Shown piece after piece: positions 37,817-47,588 of a stretch of DNA of 64,000 nucleotides. Below the pieces are notes generated by a model, which was not told the origin of the DNA, searched no databases, and was given only the letters and a program-made list of their open reading frames with translations. Origin of the DNA: a bacterium (lineage in GTDB: Bacteria > SZUA-79 > Acidulodesulfobacterales > Acidulodesulfobacteraceae); NCBI GenBank assembly GCA_021798875.1, contig JAJZBN010000002.1, positions 18,831 to 82,830 on the forward strand, read 5' to 3'. The position numbers were made by a program, and so were the translations under genes. How positions within the stretch are numbered: the first letter of the stretch is position 1; every line of letters starts with the position of its first letter.

Positions 37817-38766
37817 AATAGAACATCTTTATCATTATCGTCGTAATCGTCTAACAGCCATAACATATCTTCGGGAAATTTAGCTTTCAATATCGTTTTT
37901 TCTTTGTTCGCAGGGTGAGGAAATTCAAGCATATATGCATGAAGCATCTGTCTTTTGACGAAATTTAAACTTCTATATCTGTTTTCTATATCTTTTCTTT
38001 TATACAGCTTATCTCCTACTATCGGATAGCCCATCTCAAAAAGGGAAACCCTTATTTGATGCGTTCTTCCCGTTTCAGGCAAAACCTTAAGAAGGGTTGC
38101 CACACCTCTTATATATTTTATGTTTTCAAAGCGGGTAAGACAGTATTTTCCAGTTTCTTTTTTATCCATTGACATCTTAACCCTGCTTTTGGCGTCTCTT
38201 TTTATATAGCCTTCTATGCATCCGCTTTTTTGAGTCAAAATACCGTAAACCGCCGCAAAATAAGTCTTTTTAATTTCCCTGTTTTTAAAACTTTCCGCAA
38301 GAGCGTTATGCGCAAAATCGTTTTTGGCTATAAGCATAATGCCGGAAGTATCTTTATCTAACCGGTGAACTATTCCCGGCCTTTCTACCCCGCCTATACC
38401 CGACAGATCGGAAATCTTCCCCATTAAAATATTAACGAGGGTATTGTCATAGTTGCCTTTACCAGGGTGGGACGAAATACCTGCAGGTTTATTTACTGCC
38501 GCAATATATTCGTCTTCATAGATTATTTCAATATCTCTGTCTAATATCTTTATGCCCGGCTTAACAGGATCGGGTTCGTCAAAAACAACGGAATTACCGT
38601 CTTTTAATAAATATGCGGGTTTTTTTACCGCTTCTCCGTTAACCTTTACGGCACCGTTTAAAATCTGCTTTTTAATGAAAGTTCTTGTTTTATCGGAAAA
38701 TTTTGAGGATAAAAAGATATCCAATCTTACTGCCTGACCATAATAAATAAACGAAACTATTCCCAT
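37813..38766 (-). CDS. rluD: RluA/RluD-family 23S rRNA pseudouridine synthase
   Basis: A 317-residue enzyme with an N-terminal S4 RNA-binding domain (about 14-75) and the catalytic domain with PGIVHRLDKDTSGIMLIAK, whose HRLDKDTSG aspartate is catalytic. LPETGRTHQIRV and GYPIVGDKLY follow. The S4 domain and the pgeF neighbour favour RluD over RluA or RluC, but the target uridines cannot be read from the sequence. It overlaps gpmI upstream by 10 bases. Confidence 0.9.
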   Translation of the reverse strand: MGIVSFIYYGQAVRLDIFLSSKFSDKTRTFIKKQILNGAVKVNGEAVKKPAYLLKDGNSVVFDEPDPVKPGIKILDRDIEIIYEDEYIAAVNKPAGISSHPGKGNYDNTLVNILMGKISDLSGIGGVERPGIVHRLDKDTSGIMLIAKNDFAHNALAESFKNREIKKTYFAAVYGILTQKSGCIEGYIKRDAKSRVKMSMDKKETGKYCLTRFENIKYIRGVATLLKVLPETGRTHQIRVSLFEMGYPIVGDKLYKRKDIENRYRSLNFVKRQMLHAYMLEFPHPANKEKTILKAKFPEDMLWLLDDYDDNDKDVLL

Positions 38767-40310
38767 AAAACGCGTCCGGTCATTTCGGCCGGCACTTCTA
38801 ATCCCATAAGCTTCAAAACGGTCGGCGCAATATCCGCAAGCCTTCCTGGTTTTAAAGGATGAATTTCCTTGTAATCGTTAGAAACTATGACGAACGGTAC
38901 CGGATTAAGCGTGTGGTTAGTCATAGGTTTGCCGTCATCGTCTATCATAGTTTCGGCATTGCCGTGGTCCGCCGTTATAGCGCACACGCAGTCGCCTATG
39001 CTTAAAATTTCCGGAATTATCTCGCTAATTGCCGAATTTACGGTCTGCACCGCTTTTATAGCCGCATCGTAATTGCCGGTATGCCCAACCATATCGCAAT
39101 TTGCAAAATTACATACGATTAATTCATATTTGCCGGATTTAATTTTTTCTATAAGAGCATCCTTGATTTTAAAAGCGCTCATTTCCGGTATTAAATCGTA
39201 GGTCTTAAACTCTCTCGGAGAAGGTATAAGCATTCTTTCCTCGTTTTTAAAAGGTTCCTCCCTTCCGCAGTTGAAAAAATAAGTTACGTGAGCGTATTTT
39301 TCGGTTTCCGCTATCCTGAACTGGCTAAAACCGAGGTTTGATACAACCTCACCCAGAATATTTAAATAATTTTGAGGCTCTATAATATATTTATTTTTGA
39401 AAGAATCGTCGTATTTAGTCATCGTAATAAAATTTTCGACCGGTTTAAACTGCCCTCTCGAAAAATAATTGAAATCGGCAAAAGTAAGCGCCATAGTAAT
39501 CTCTTTTGCCCTGTCTGCCCTGAAATTAAAGAAAACAACTCCATCGTCTTCTTTGAGTCTGCCGTCGTTTTGTTCTCCGTTGTCGATTACTATAGCCGGC
39601 ATAAATTCATCGGTAATGCCGTCTCCATAAAATTTATTCACGGCTTCCAAAGGATTGCTAAATTTTTCTCCTTTTAGCCGAGTCAGCAAATTAAACGCAA
39701 CTTCAACCCTGTCCCAGCGCGTATCTCTGTCCATAGCGTAAAATCTTCCGCAAAGCGTCGAAATAAATACTTTACCTGAATAAGGACTTATATGTTCCGT
39801 TAATTTTTTAAGAAAAATCGGTGAACTTTGCGGCGGAGAATCCCTGCCGTCCAAAAAAGGATGAATATAAATTTTTTTTATTCCGTTTTTATAAAAAATA
39901 TCGATTAAGTAAAATAAATGGCTTAACTCTGAATGAACCCCGCTTTCGGAAAGAAGGCCCATAAGATGAACCGTAGAATTTACAGATTTTATTTTTTCGA
40001 TAAATTCCGATAAAACATCGCTATCTTTCAGTTTATTTTCTTTTATAAGCAGGTCTATTTTAGTTAAATCCTGCATTATTATACGTCCTGCGCCTATATT
40101 GGAATGCCCTACCTCAGAGTTACCCATAGTATTTTCGGGCAATCCTACGTCGAGCCCGTGCGCCTTTAACGTAGTGTACGGATAATCTTTGAAAAGTTTT
40201 TCTATAAATTTCGGTTTAGCGTTTACTATTGCATTTCCTTTAATCTTTTCGGATATGCCGAAACCGTCCATTATTATCAAAACGGCTTTTTTCAATTTTT
40301 GCGTTGACAT
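38757..40310 (-). CDS. gpmI: 2,3-bisphosphoglycerate-independent phosphoglycerate mutase
   Basis: A 517-residue alkaline-phosphatase-fold enzyme of glycolysis that interconverts 3- and 2-phosphoglycerate. The N-terminal metal site IIMDGFGIS is followed by NTMGNSEVGHSNIGAG with the catalytic serine, FLDGRDSPPQS, NFANCDMVGHTGNYDA and TADHGNAETM. Length matches the family (about 510). It lies downstream of the LapB-like gene. Confidence 0.97.
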   Translation of the reverse strand: MSTQKLKKAVLIIMDGFGISEKIKGNAIVNAKPKFIEKLFKDYPYTTLKAHGLDVGLPENTMGNSEVGHSNIGAGRIIMQDLTKIDLLIKENKLKDSDVLSEFIEKIKSVNSTVHLMGLLSESGVHSELSHLFYLIDIFYKNGIKKIYIHPFLDGRDSPPQSSPIFLKKLTEHISPYSGKVFISTLCGRFYAMDRDTRWDRVEVAFNLLTRLKGEKFSNPLEAVNKFYGDGITDEFMPAIVIDNGEQNDGRLKEDDGVVFFNFRADRAKEITMALTFADFNYFSRGQFKPVENFITMTKYDDSFKNKYIIEPQNYLNILGEVVSNLGFSQFRIAETEKYAHVTYFFNCGREEPFKNEERMLIPSPREFKTYDLIPEMSAFKIKDALIEKIKSGKYELIVCNFANCDMVGHTGNYDAAIKAVQTVNSAISEIIPEILSIGDCVCAITADHGNAETMIDDDGKPMTNHTLNPVPFVIVSNDYKEIHPLKPGRLADIAPTVLKLMGLEVPAEMTGRVLWE

Positions 40311-40374
40311 TGATTTATTACCTATTAAGAATATATATTTATATATATGCGCTGCCTGAAAATTTAACTAACGG

Positions 40375-41745
40375 CTATCTCAGAATAGAGGAAATATTTT
40401 TTTCATCGTCTTTAGCGGCGGTTTCATATAGCGTGCCGGCAGTTTTAATATTATAAGTGTTCCATTTATTGCATGAAGGACATATAGACGAATAATTATA
40501 AGAGGTATGACCGCAGTTGGAACATACAAAAGGCAGTTTAACGGGATAGCTGCTTTTTAACGCTTTTCTAAAGTTTACGGAAGCGTCGTTATATTTTCCT
40601 CTTTTGAAATAACATTCCGCAAGCAGTAAATTTAAGGTGTTATCCTTAAAAATATTAGCGGGAATTAAAGATAAAATTTCTATAGCATCGTCTATCATCT
40701 CTAACCTTATATACAATTTTCCCAGGAAAAGCCTGTATTCCCATCTTTCGGGATTGTCGTAAATAAGTTCCTGATAAAATCTTATTATATTTTCGGGATG
40801 ATTGGTCTTTATCGAAACGTCTTCTATTTTTATTGCAATAGCTAAATTAGACGTTCTAAGAAAAGCTTTTTCCCACAATTCGAAAGCTTCGTTTATTTTT
40901 CCTTTTTTTATTAAAGCATCTCCTAAGGATAAATAAGCCGGCACGAAATTTTTGTCCTGGCTAAGCACCTGATTAAAACGTTTCATCGACCTTACGGTAT
41001 CGTTTTCGGATTCGAGAAGATATTTGCCGAATTCATATTTCAAACCCAGCATAACCTGTTCTTCTTTTTTGTTTATGTCTTTATCTTTCGACTGCGAAAG
41101 AAAAAGTTTGGACATTCTGTATGCGTTTTTCCATTCCTCTTTTTTTATAAAAATATCTTTTAACTGCGATATGGCATAAAGGTCGTCGGACGAATATTCA
41201 AACGCTTTATTAAAATAAAAAACGGCTTTATCGTAATCTTTGGTGAGTTTATAAAGATTTCCTGCTTCGTTTAGCGCCGTAACGTTTTCTTTTTCTATTT
41301 CTAAAGCTTTATTCAAGGCATTTTCCGCTTCTTTAATATTTCCCTTATGCTTATATATTTTTACAAGCAGAAGATACGCTCCTATATTATTCGGATAATT
41401 AATCAGATATTTTTTTATTAAATCTATTCCCTTATCGTACTGTCCTTTAACATACGCTTCAAACGCTCTATTTACGGAATTGTCGAGTTCGGTTTTTATA
41501 TACTGCTTTCTTTTGTAAAATATATTTTTTATCTGAACTATAGAATCTTTTAAAACGTTTATAATTAAAATGATAGCTATACCTATAAGGAATGCGGCGA
41601 AGATATAAATTATAAGATAATTATGGATAACGTAAAGTTTTCCGGGGGCATAATGCAGAGGAACCCTCTGAGGATTAAGGGCATAAAGGTATTCAAAAAA
41701 TGCGACTAAAACAAGTATCGCTATTATGACGGTTATTATATACAT
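40375..41745 (-). CDS. LapA-LapB-like fusion: membrane anchor, TPRs and rubredoxin-type zinc ribbon
   Basis: A 456-residue inner-membrane protein. Residues 1-75 have two hydrophobic segments (about 1-20 and 42-65) joined by ALNPQRVPLHYAPG, the pattern of LapA (DUF1049). Residues 90-405 contain TPRs (for example NNIGAYLLLVKIYKHKGNI, KEAENALNKAL). The C-terminus has CSNCG and CPSC (about 415-435), the metal-binding rubredoxin-like tail of LapB. In E. coli LapA and LapB are separate and regulate LpxC turnover and LPS assembly. It lies near, but not inside, the lipid A block. The fusion reading rests on pattern, not alignment. Confidence 0.8.
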   Translation of the reverse strand: MYIITVIIAILVLVAFFEYLYALNPQRVPLHYAPGKLYVIHNYLIIYIFAAFLIGIAIILIINVLKDSIVQIKNIFYKRKQYIKTELDNSVNRAFEAYVKGQYDKGIDLIKKYLINYPNNIGAYLLLVKIYKHKGNIKEAENALNKALEIEKENVTALNEAGNLYKLTKDYDKAVFYFNKAFEYSSDDLYAISQLKDIFIKKEEWKNAYRMSKLFLSQSKDKDINKKEEQVMLGLKYEFGKYLLESENDTVRSMKRFNQVLSQDKNFVPAYLSLGDALIKKGKINEAFELWEKAFLRTSNLAIAIKIEDVSIKTNHPENIIRFYQELIYDNPERWEYRLFLGKLYIRLEMIDDAIEILSLIPANIFKDNTLNLLLAECYFKRGKYNDASVNFRKALKSSYPVKLPFVCSNCGHTSYNYSSICPSCNKWNTYNIKTAGTLYETAAKDDEKNISSILR

Positions 41746-41875
41746 ATTTGACGTCTGCCTTTTATTATATATATTTATATATCATATTATTATGGTTTAT
41801 TTTCCGCATATACGCTCATAGCCTTTATTCGTTTACGTTTAAAAATAACTTTATAATTTTATTACTTTTATATTT

Positions 41876-42268
41876 TTAATTAACGTTTGAGGTTTCGCCG
41901 AAAGAAGATTCCACAATTAATTCTTTAGCCTCCGGCCACAAACCTTCTATATTATAATAATTTCTTAAGTCGTCATGGATTAAATGAACCATAATACCGC
42001 CGTAATCTATGACTATCCATCTTGCGCCAGGCGTAGAAATTCCTTCCTGCCCTAGAGGTTTTTGTTTGAAAGAAGACAGCAGATTATCGGCTATAGTGTT
42101 AAGGTGTCTGTCCGAAGAACCGCTTGCCACGAATATAAAATCGGTAATGCTTGAAATTTTTCTAACGTCTAAAACTATTATATCGCGGGCTTTTTTCTCC
42201 AAAAGAAAATTTATTATAGCCCTAACGTCTTTATTTGTTCTTTTTAGCGGTTTTCTATTTTGATTCAT
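41876..42268 (-). CDS. rsfS: Ribosomal silencing factor RsfS
   Basis: A 130-residue RsfS/Iojap protein that binds L14 and blocks subunit joining in starvation. FLLEKKARDIIVLDVRKIS, TDFIFVASGSSDRHLNTIAD and the late YYNIEGLWPEA match the family. It overlaps nadD by 14 bases; the nadD-rsfS pair is a common arrangement. Confidence 0.96.
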   Translation of the reverse strand: MNQNRKPLKRTNKDVRAIINFLLEKKARDIIVLDVRKISSITDFIFVASGSSDRHLNTIADNLLSSFKQKPLGQEGISTPGARWIVIDYGGIMVHLIHDDLRNYYNIEGLWPEAKELIVESSFGETSNVN

Positions 42269-42908
42269 ACAGTTTATTTTTTATTATATAATTAATAACA
42301 TCGTTTGGCAACAAAAAGAGGTTTGAAATATTATTTTTAAAATTATTTCTTATAGCGGTAGAAGAAATATCGAGCTTAGTCGTATCTAAAAAATAAACTG
42401 CTCTTTTTTCGTCTATAACAATTTTTCTTTCTTTTAAATCAACTTCCGCATCTCTTTTTAATTTATCTGGTAAAAAATCTATTAGCTTTACTAAATTCTT
42501 AAAACCGTATTTAGGCCTGCCTGCTACTATAAAATCTATCGTCTTCAATATCGCTTCGGCATTTTTCCAATTTTTTAAACCTAAAAAAGCATCGGCTCCT
42601 GTTATGAAATATAAATCGTCGTTTTTATATTTTTTTTTAAACTCGATTATCGTATCGTAAGAATATGAAAATCCGCCTCTTTGAATTTCTATATCCGAAA
42701 CTTTGAATTTTGGTTCGCCCTTTATAGCGATTTCCGCCATTTCGAGTCTTTTTTGCGGATGAGCTTCGGCGTCTATGTTTTTGTTGGACGTTATATTTGT
42801 AGGAACGAATATAACCCTGTCTAAAAATTTTTCGGCGATTTCTTCTGCCGCCCTTAAATGACCGTAATGTATAGGATTAAAGGTGCCTCCGAAAATTCCT
42901 ATTTTCAT
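42255..42908 (-). CDS. nadD: Nicotinate-nucleotide adenylyltransferase
   Basis: A 217-residue nucleotidyltransferase that forms nicotinate adenine dinucleotide in NAD synthesis. The N-terminal GGTFNPIHYGHLRAAEE carries the H-x-G-H motif; FITGADAFLGLKNWKNAE and the late SSTAIRNNF motif complete the active site. Length is normal. Confidence 0.96.
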   Translation of the reverse strand: MKIGIFGGTFNPIHYGHLRAAEEIAEKFLDRVIFVPTNITSNKNIDAEAHPQKRLEMAEIAIKGEPKFKVSDIEIQRGGFSYSYDTIIEFKKKYKNDDLYFITGADAFLGLKNWKNAEAILKTIDFIVAGRPKYGFKNLVKLIDFLPDKLKRDAEVDLKERKIVIDEKRAVYFLDTTKLDISSTAIRNNFKNNISNLFLLPNDVINYIIKNKLYESK

Positions 42909-42950
42909 AATTTAAATTTTTATTTCGCCTTCACTTAATTTTATTACATT

Positions 42951-44261
42951 TCAAGTTCTTTTCTGATAATTACCGAATACTACGAATTTAGTCGTCGTAA
43001 GTTCTTTTGCTCCCATAGGTCCGTACGCATGAATCTTAGAAGTAGATATGCCTATTTCAGCTCCAAGCCCGAGCTCGAAACCGTCGTTAAACCTGGTGGA
43101 AGCGTTTACGAGTACGCAGGATGAATTTACTTTTTTTATGAATTCAAGCGCTCTCGTATAGTTTTCCGTCATTATGGATTCGGTATGATCGGAGCCGTGA
43201 AGTCTTATATGTTCTATAGCTTCGTCAACATCTTTAACAGTCTTAACCGCCAGCGTAAGGCTCAGGTATTCTGCATCCCAGTCGGCATCGGAAGCCTGAG
43301 TTATAAAATTAAACCTGCTTTTGAAAATATTCATTATCTCGCCGTCAACCCTTGTTTCGACCCCGTTATTTTTAAGTTCGTCAAGCATTGCAGGCATAAA
43401 ATCTCCGATAATATCCGAATGGACCAAAAGCGTTTCTAAAGCGTTGCAAACCGAAGGTCTCTGAACTTTCGCGTTAATTATAACGTCTATGGATTTTTTT
43501 ATATCGGCATATTTATCGACGTATATGTGGCAGACTCCTTTGTCGTGTTTTATAACCGGAATTTTAGAATTTTCAGTTACGAACGAAATAAGCCCTTCGC
43601 CGCCCCTAGGTATTATAAGGTCTATGTATTTTTTAAGCGATATCAGTTCCGTAATCGCAGACCTGTCCGTATTAGGAATTATGGACACTGCTTCGGGTGG
43701 AAGATTGTTGATTTCGAGGCTTTCCGAAACTATGGAAGCAAGCATTTTATTGGAATTTATAGCTTCCGAACCTCCCCTTAATATCACCGCGTTGCCTGAC
43801 AAAAGACAAAGAATCGACGCATCTATGGTAACGTTAGGTCTCGATTCGTAAATTATTCCTATTACGCCCAGCGGTATTCTCATCCTGCCGACCATAAGTC
43901 CGTTAGGCCTTATCGACATATTTTCTATTTCGCCTACAGGGTCTTTAATCTTCATTACATCGTCGATAGAATTGAGCATCGAAGAAAATACTTTATCGCT
44001 TATAAACAGCCTGTCTATCATAGGCTTGCTTAATCCCGCCGCCTTTGCGTTTTCTATGTCCTTCGCATTTTCTGCTTCTATTGCTTTCCTGTCTTTTATC
44101 AAAAGTTCTTTAAGCGTCGATAAAACGCTAAGTTTTACGGCGGAACCGGCTTCCGCTATTTTGCCGGCGGCATCATGCGCCTTTTTAGCTATTTCTTCTA
44201 TAGAAACGGTTTTACCGTTATTTTTATTTATATCCATGTTTATTGTATGGTTATCGGTCAT
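42951..44261 (-). CDS. proA: Glutamate-5-semialdehyde dehydrogenase (gamma-glutamyl phosphate reductase)
   Basis: The ATG at 44259-44261 (436 residues) is chosen because AGGGG lies at a good distance upstream; a GTG two codons earlier is possible. It is an NADPH-dependent enzyme of proline synthesis. GRMRIPLGVIGIIYESRPNVT, the catalytic cysteine in QRPSVCNALETLL, and RFNDGFELGLGAEIGIST are conserved. It follows proB by 9 bp. Confidence 0.96.
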   Translation of the reverse strand: MTDNHTINMDINKNNGKTVSIEEIAKKAHDAAGKIAEAGSAVKLSVLSTLKELLIKDRKAIEAENAKDIENAKAAGLSKPMIDRLFISDKVFSSMLNSIDDVMKIKDPVGEIENMSIRPNGLMVGRMRIPLGVIGIIYESRPNVTIDASILCLLSGNAVILRGGSEAINSNKMLASIVSESLEINNLPPEAVSIIPNTDRSAITELISLKKYIDLIIPRGGEGLISFVTENSKIPVIKHDKGVCHIYVDKYADIKKSIDVIINAKVQRPSVCNALETLLVHSDIIGDFMPAMLDELKNNGVETRVDGEIMNIFKSRFNFITQASDADWDAEYLSLTLAVKTVKDVDEAIEHIRLHGSDHTESIMTENYTRALEFIKKVNSSCVLVNASTRFNDGFELGLGAEIGISTSKIHAYGPMGAKELTTTKFVVFGNYQKRT

Positions 44262-44270
44262 ATTCACCCC

Positions 44271-45461
44271 TTATATATTTACTACCATCTTGTCCTTATG
44301 CACGACGATGGAAGAAATTTTGTCTTTCCCAAATTTAGCTTCTATCTCTTCGGAGCTTAATCCTTTTATTCTCTTAATATCGTCCGAATCTAAATTTGTT
44401 ATACCTTTGGACAAAACCGTTCCTTTTTCGTCCAATACGTAAACTCCGTCTCCTTTTTTAAAATCGCCTTTTATTTTAATTATACCGCCTGCAAGAAGGC
44501 TTTTGTTTTTATGCGTAATGGCTTCTACGGCTCCTTTATCGACGATTATCTCTCCGGCTTTTTCCATCCCGAATAATAGCCAGTGCTTTTTTTTGCTGAT
44601 TTTATTGCCGCGCGAAGAAACTATCAGCGTTCCGCACAATCTGCCTTTTGCCAAAGAATCCAAGCTTTTTTTATCTTTGCCGGAAGCTATAACAGTGTCT
44701 ATGCCCGCGCTTGCGGCGATAAAAGACGCATAAAGTTTAGACTTCATACCTCCCGTTCCATGAGCGCTTTTAGACCCGTCTTTAAAATTTTTTATATAAT
44801 TTTCTATATCGTTTATAATTTTAACCGGTTTTGCGTCCGAATAAACGGAAGGGTTTTTATCGAAAACCCCGTTTACGTTCGAAAGAACTATAAACAGATC
44901 GGCGCAAACTAAGTTCAAAACAAGCGACGACAAATAGTCGTTGTCCGAAAATTTTATCTCCTCGTAAGAAACGGTGTCGTTTTCATTTATTATCGGGATA
45001 ACCCCGCTACCCAACAGTTCGTTTATAGTATTTCGCGCATTGGTAAACCTTTTCCTGACGGAAACGTCCTCTTTGGTTAAAAGAATCTGCGCCGTTTTAA
45101 GTCCATATTTTTTAAAAGCCGAATCGTAATTTTTCATCAAAACGGGCTGTCCGCATGCGGCAAACGCCTGTTTTTGAGGAATGGAAAAACTGCCGGTTAC
45201 CGGCTTTATGTCAAGCAAATCTTTTCCGGCGGCTATAGCGCCAGAAGAAACAAGTATGACTTCTTTGTCCTGCGATATAAGCGAATTAACGAAAGCGCAT
45301 ATTCTTTTAAAAGAATAAGGCGACAGTTTTCCTTCTTCGTCCAAAAGAACCTGAGTGCCTATTTTTATAACTATTCTTCTTTTAGAATCGAGATATTCTT
45401 TAAAATTATCCTGTATGCCTTTAATTCCTTTAGTCTCGGTAGGTTCGTTATTTTTTTTCAA
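44271..45461 (-). CDS. proB: Glutamate 5-kinase with PUA domain
   Basis: A 396-residue enzyme of the first step in proline synthesis. The amino acid kinase domain has IVIKIGTQVLL, ILVSSGAIAAG, INENDTVSYEE and GTGGMKSKLYA; the C-terminal PUA domain spans about 300-380. The only possible start in frame is TTG at 45459-45461, directly preceded by an in-frame TAA, with no visible ribosome site. The N-terminus is about 25 residues longer than usual. It pairs with proA. Confidence 0.94.
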   Translation of the reverse strand: MKKNNEPTETKGIKGIQDNFKEYLDSKRRIVIKIGTQVLLDEEGKLSPYSFKRICAFVNSLISQDKEVILVSSGAIAAGKDLLDIKPVTGSFSIPQKQAFAACGQPVLMKNYDSAFKKYGLKTAQILLTKEDVSVRKRFTNARNTINELLGSGVIPIINENDTVSYEEIKFSDNDYLSSLVLNLVCADLFIVLSNVNGVFDKNPSVYSDAKPVKIINDIENYIKNFKDGSKSAHGTGGMKSKLYASFIAASAGIDTVIASGKDKKSLDSLAKGRLCGTLIVSSRGNKISKKKHWLLFGMEKAGEIIVDKGAVEAITHKNKSLLAGGIIKIKGDFKKGDGVYVLDEKGTVLSKGITNLDSDDIKRIKGLSSEEIEAKFGKDKISSIVVHKDKMVVNI

Positions 45462-45547
45462 TTATATACTTATAATTATATCTAATTGCAATTGCTTGTT
45501 TAATTTATTATATTATAACAATATGATAATTTTATAATATCTTGTAA

Positions 45548-46579
45548 TTATACCGCAATATTTTTTTTATTTAAAATTAAATTTAATTCGTTTTTAAGTT
45601 CGTCTATCCCCGTGCCGTAAGCCGCCGATATAAAATACACGGGAATATTTTGTTCGGAAAAAAACTTGGTCGTTTCTTTAATAATTTTGTTTAATTTCCT
45701 TTTGTCCGTTATTATGTCTGTCTTATTTACAGCAGCTATCCGTTCTTTTTTGAGAATATTTTCGTCGTATTCCTTTATTTCTTTGACTAACGCTTCGTAT
45801 GAAGCCTTAATTTCTTTAAACGTTCCAATTTCGATAAGATAAAGCAGTATATTGGATCTTTCTATGTGGCTTAAAAACTTAAGCCCTAGTCCTGCGCCTT
45901 CCGAAGCGCCTTCTATTATACCCGGTATATCGACTATTGTTAAGGTTTTGGCGGATTCTTCCTGATTATCTCCTGTGTAAACGCCAAGATTGGGGGTTTT
46001 CGTCGTAAAAGGATACGGTGCTATTTTTGCATGAGAACCGGTAAGTTTAGATATGAGAGTGGACTTGCCTGCATTTGGAAAGCCTACTAAGCCTACGTCG
46101 CCCAAACTTTTCAGGACAAGGCGGACTTTTCTGGTTACGCCCGGTATGCCTGGCTGTGCAAAACGGGGTCTTCTCTGCGTGGAAGACTTAAAAAAAGTAT
46201 TACCCTTACCGCCGATACCGCCCCTGAGCAAAACCGTTTCTTCGCCGTCTTTAGTAAGGTCTGCCATTACTTCGCCGGAATCAATATCTATGACCGTAGT
46301 GCCGACCGGCACGGTTATTACGATATCTTCTCCGTCTCTGCCTTTTTTGTTGTTTCCCTGTCCATTTCCGCCCTTTTCGGCGATATACCTCGGTTTATAC
46401 CTGAAATCAAGAAGGCTGGTTATGTTATGCGAAGCCTTAAATATAACGTCGCCGCCTTTTCCTCCGTCGCCGCCGTCAGGTCCGCCCTTTGGGATAAACT
46501 TCTCCCTTCTAAAGCTGACGGCGCCCCTGCCGCCGCTTCCGGAAGCAATAGTTATTATAGCGTTATCGACGAATTTCAT
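45548..46579 (-). CDS. obgE: Obg family GTPase (CgtA)
   Basis: A 343-residue essential GTPase acting in late 50S assembly. The Gly-rich Obg fold (about 1-158, with GGPDGGDGGKGGDV) is followed by the G domain: GFPNAGKST (G1), the G3 DIPGIIEGAS, and NKTD (G4). It lies downstream of rplU-rpmA, the usual order. It has no C-terminal extension of the kind seen in E. coli. Confidence 0.97.
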   Translation of the reverse strand: MKFVDNAIITIASGSGGRGAVSFRREKFIPKGGPDGGDGGKGGDVIFKASHNITSLLDFRYKPRYIAEKGGNGQGNNKKGRDGEDIVITVPVGTTVIDIDSGEVMADLTKDGEETVLLRGGIGGKGNTFFKSSTQRRPRFAQPGIPGVTRKVRLVLKSLGDVGLVGFPNAGKSTLISKLTGSHAKIAPYPFTTKTPNLGVYTGDNQEESAKTLTIVDIPGIIEGASEGAGLGLKFLSHIERSNILLYLIEIGTFKEIKASYEALVKEIKEYDENILKKERIAAVNKTDIITDKRKLNKIIKETTKFFSEQNIPVYFISAAYGTGIDELKNELNLILNKKNIAV

Positions 46580-46901
46580 ACCGAAATTTTATATGCCGTT
46601 ATTAACGGCGGTTTTTTAAATATTTTATTATTTAGCTATTGAATTATTGAAGATAGTTGCAGCGTTAATTTTGAGAATAATACTTTCTCTATTCGTATTT
46701 AAAAAAACGAGGTCTTATTATATATGTTTGCGTAAATAATTAAAGAAAGGAATTGATAGAGCCGATATCGGCATCGCTGCGGAATATTTTAACGTAGTAA
46801 CTTTATCGCTATAAATTTATCGGTTTCACTTTACAAGTTTATAGCTTTATAATATTATGCCTATATTATTTATATGTAAATAACTAATACAATATTTTAA
46901 C
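46580..46901. other. 322-bp non-coding gap between rpmA and obgE
   Basis: No coding frame of value is present. It holds a perfect 12-bp palindrome GCCGATATCGGC (46761-46772) and, on the minus strand, TATAAT (46717-46722) with a weak TTTAAT (46739-46744) at a 16-base spacing, a possible obgE promoter. The rest is AT-rich without repeats I recognise. The gap is long for rpmA-obgE, which are usually close. Confidence 0.4.
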
Positions 46902-47159
46902 TTATTCCGCAGGTATAATACTGACGAATTTTCTGTTATTTTTTCCTATATGAAATTTTACGAAACCTTTTACTATAGAATAAAGCGTGTAGTCTTTGCC
47001 TTCTTTAACAAATTTTCCAGGATGAAAAGATGACCCTACCTGACGGACTATAATCTCGCCCGGTTTGACCAACTGTCCTCCGAATCTTTTTACTCCCCTT
47101 CTTTGTCCCTGACTGTCTCTGCCGTTTCTGGAACTTCCGCCGGCTTTTTTATGCGCCAT
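46902..47159 (-). CDS. rpmA: 50S ribosomal protein L27
   Basis: An 85-residue ribosomal protein near the peptidyl-transferase centre. [20 protein letters not shown] and [13 protein letters not shown] are diagnostic. The N-terminus begins directly with AHKKAGG, without the cleavable extension of Firmicutes. It is 49 bp after rplU. Confidence 0.98.
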   Translation of the reverse strand: MAHKKAGGSSRNGRDSQGQRRGVKRFGGQLVKPGEIIVRQVGSSFHPGKFVKEGKDYTLYSIVKGFVKFHIGKNNRKFVSIIPAE

Positions 47160-47208
47160 AATATCACCTTTTACTTAAAAAATAATATATAAAATTAAAG
47201 TTTAAAAT

Positions 47209-47523
47209 TTATGCTATGCCCGTTATCTTGACTTCGGTAAAATTCTGCCTGTGGCCTCTTTTCTTTCTTTCGTCTTTACGGCGTTTCATTTTAAAGACTA
47301 CTATTTTTTTTGCCCTGCCGTTTCTTACGACCGTTCCTTTCACGCTTTTATCTTTCAAAGCATCTTTATCGGTAACCAAAACATCGCCGTTTTTAACCGC
47401 TATAGGCGTAAAAGTTACCTCTTCGCCTTTTTCTTTTCCTACCGTTTCTATTCTTACGATATCTCCCTGAGAAACGACGTATTGCTTTGAGCCGGTATTA
47501 ATAACGGCATATTCTTTACTCAT
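47209..47523 (-). CDS. rplU: 50S ribosomal protein L21
   Basis: A 104-residue protein binding 23S rRNA. AVINTGSKQYVVSQGDIVRIE and the KMKRRKDERKKRGHRQ basic block with GHRQ are diagnostic. AGAGGA precedes the ATG. It follows waaA by 65 bp and leads the rplU-rpmA pair. Confidence 0.98.
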   Translation of the reverse strand: MSKEYAVINTGSKQYVVSQGDIVRIETVGKEKGEEVTFTPIAVKNGDVLVTDKDALKDKSVKGTVVRNGRAKKIVVFKMKRRKDERKKRGHRQNFTEVKITGIA

Positions 47524-47588
47524 AACAAATCCTCTTTAGCTTAAAAATTTAAGGAAAATTAAAAACATACAAACTTGAATTATTAATT

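Noticed and set aside
46761..46772. 12-bp palindrome GCCGATATCGGC as an operator for obgE
   Set aside because: It is a single short site without a second copy in the window or a nearby regulator; chance is a fair explanation.
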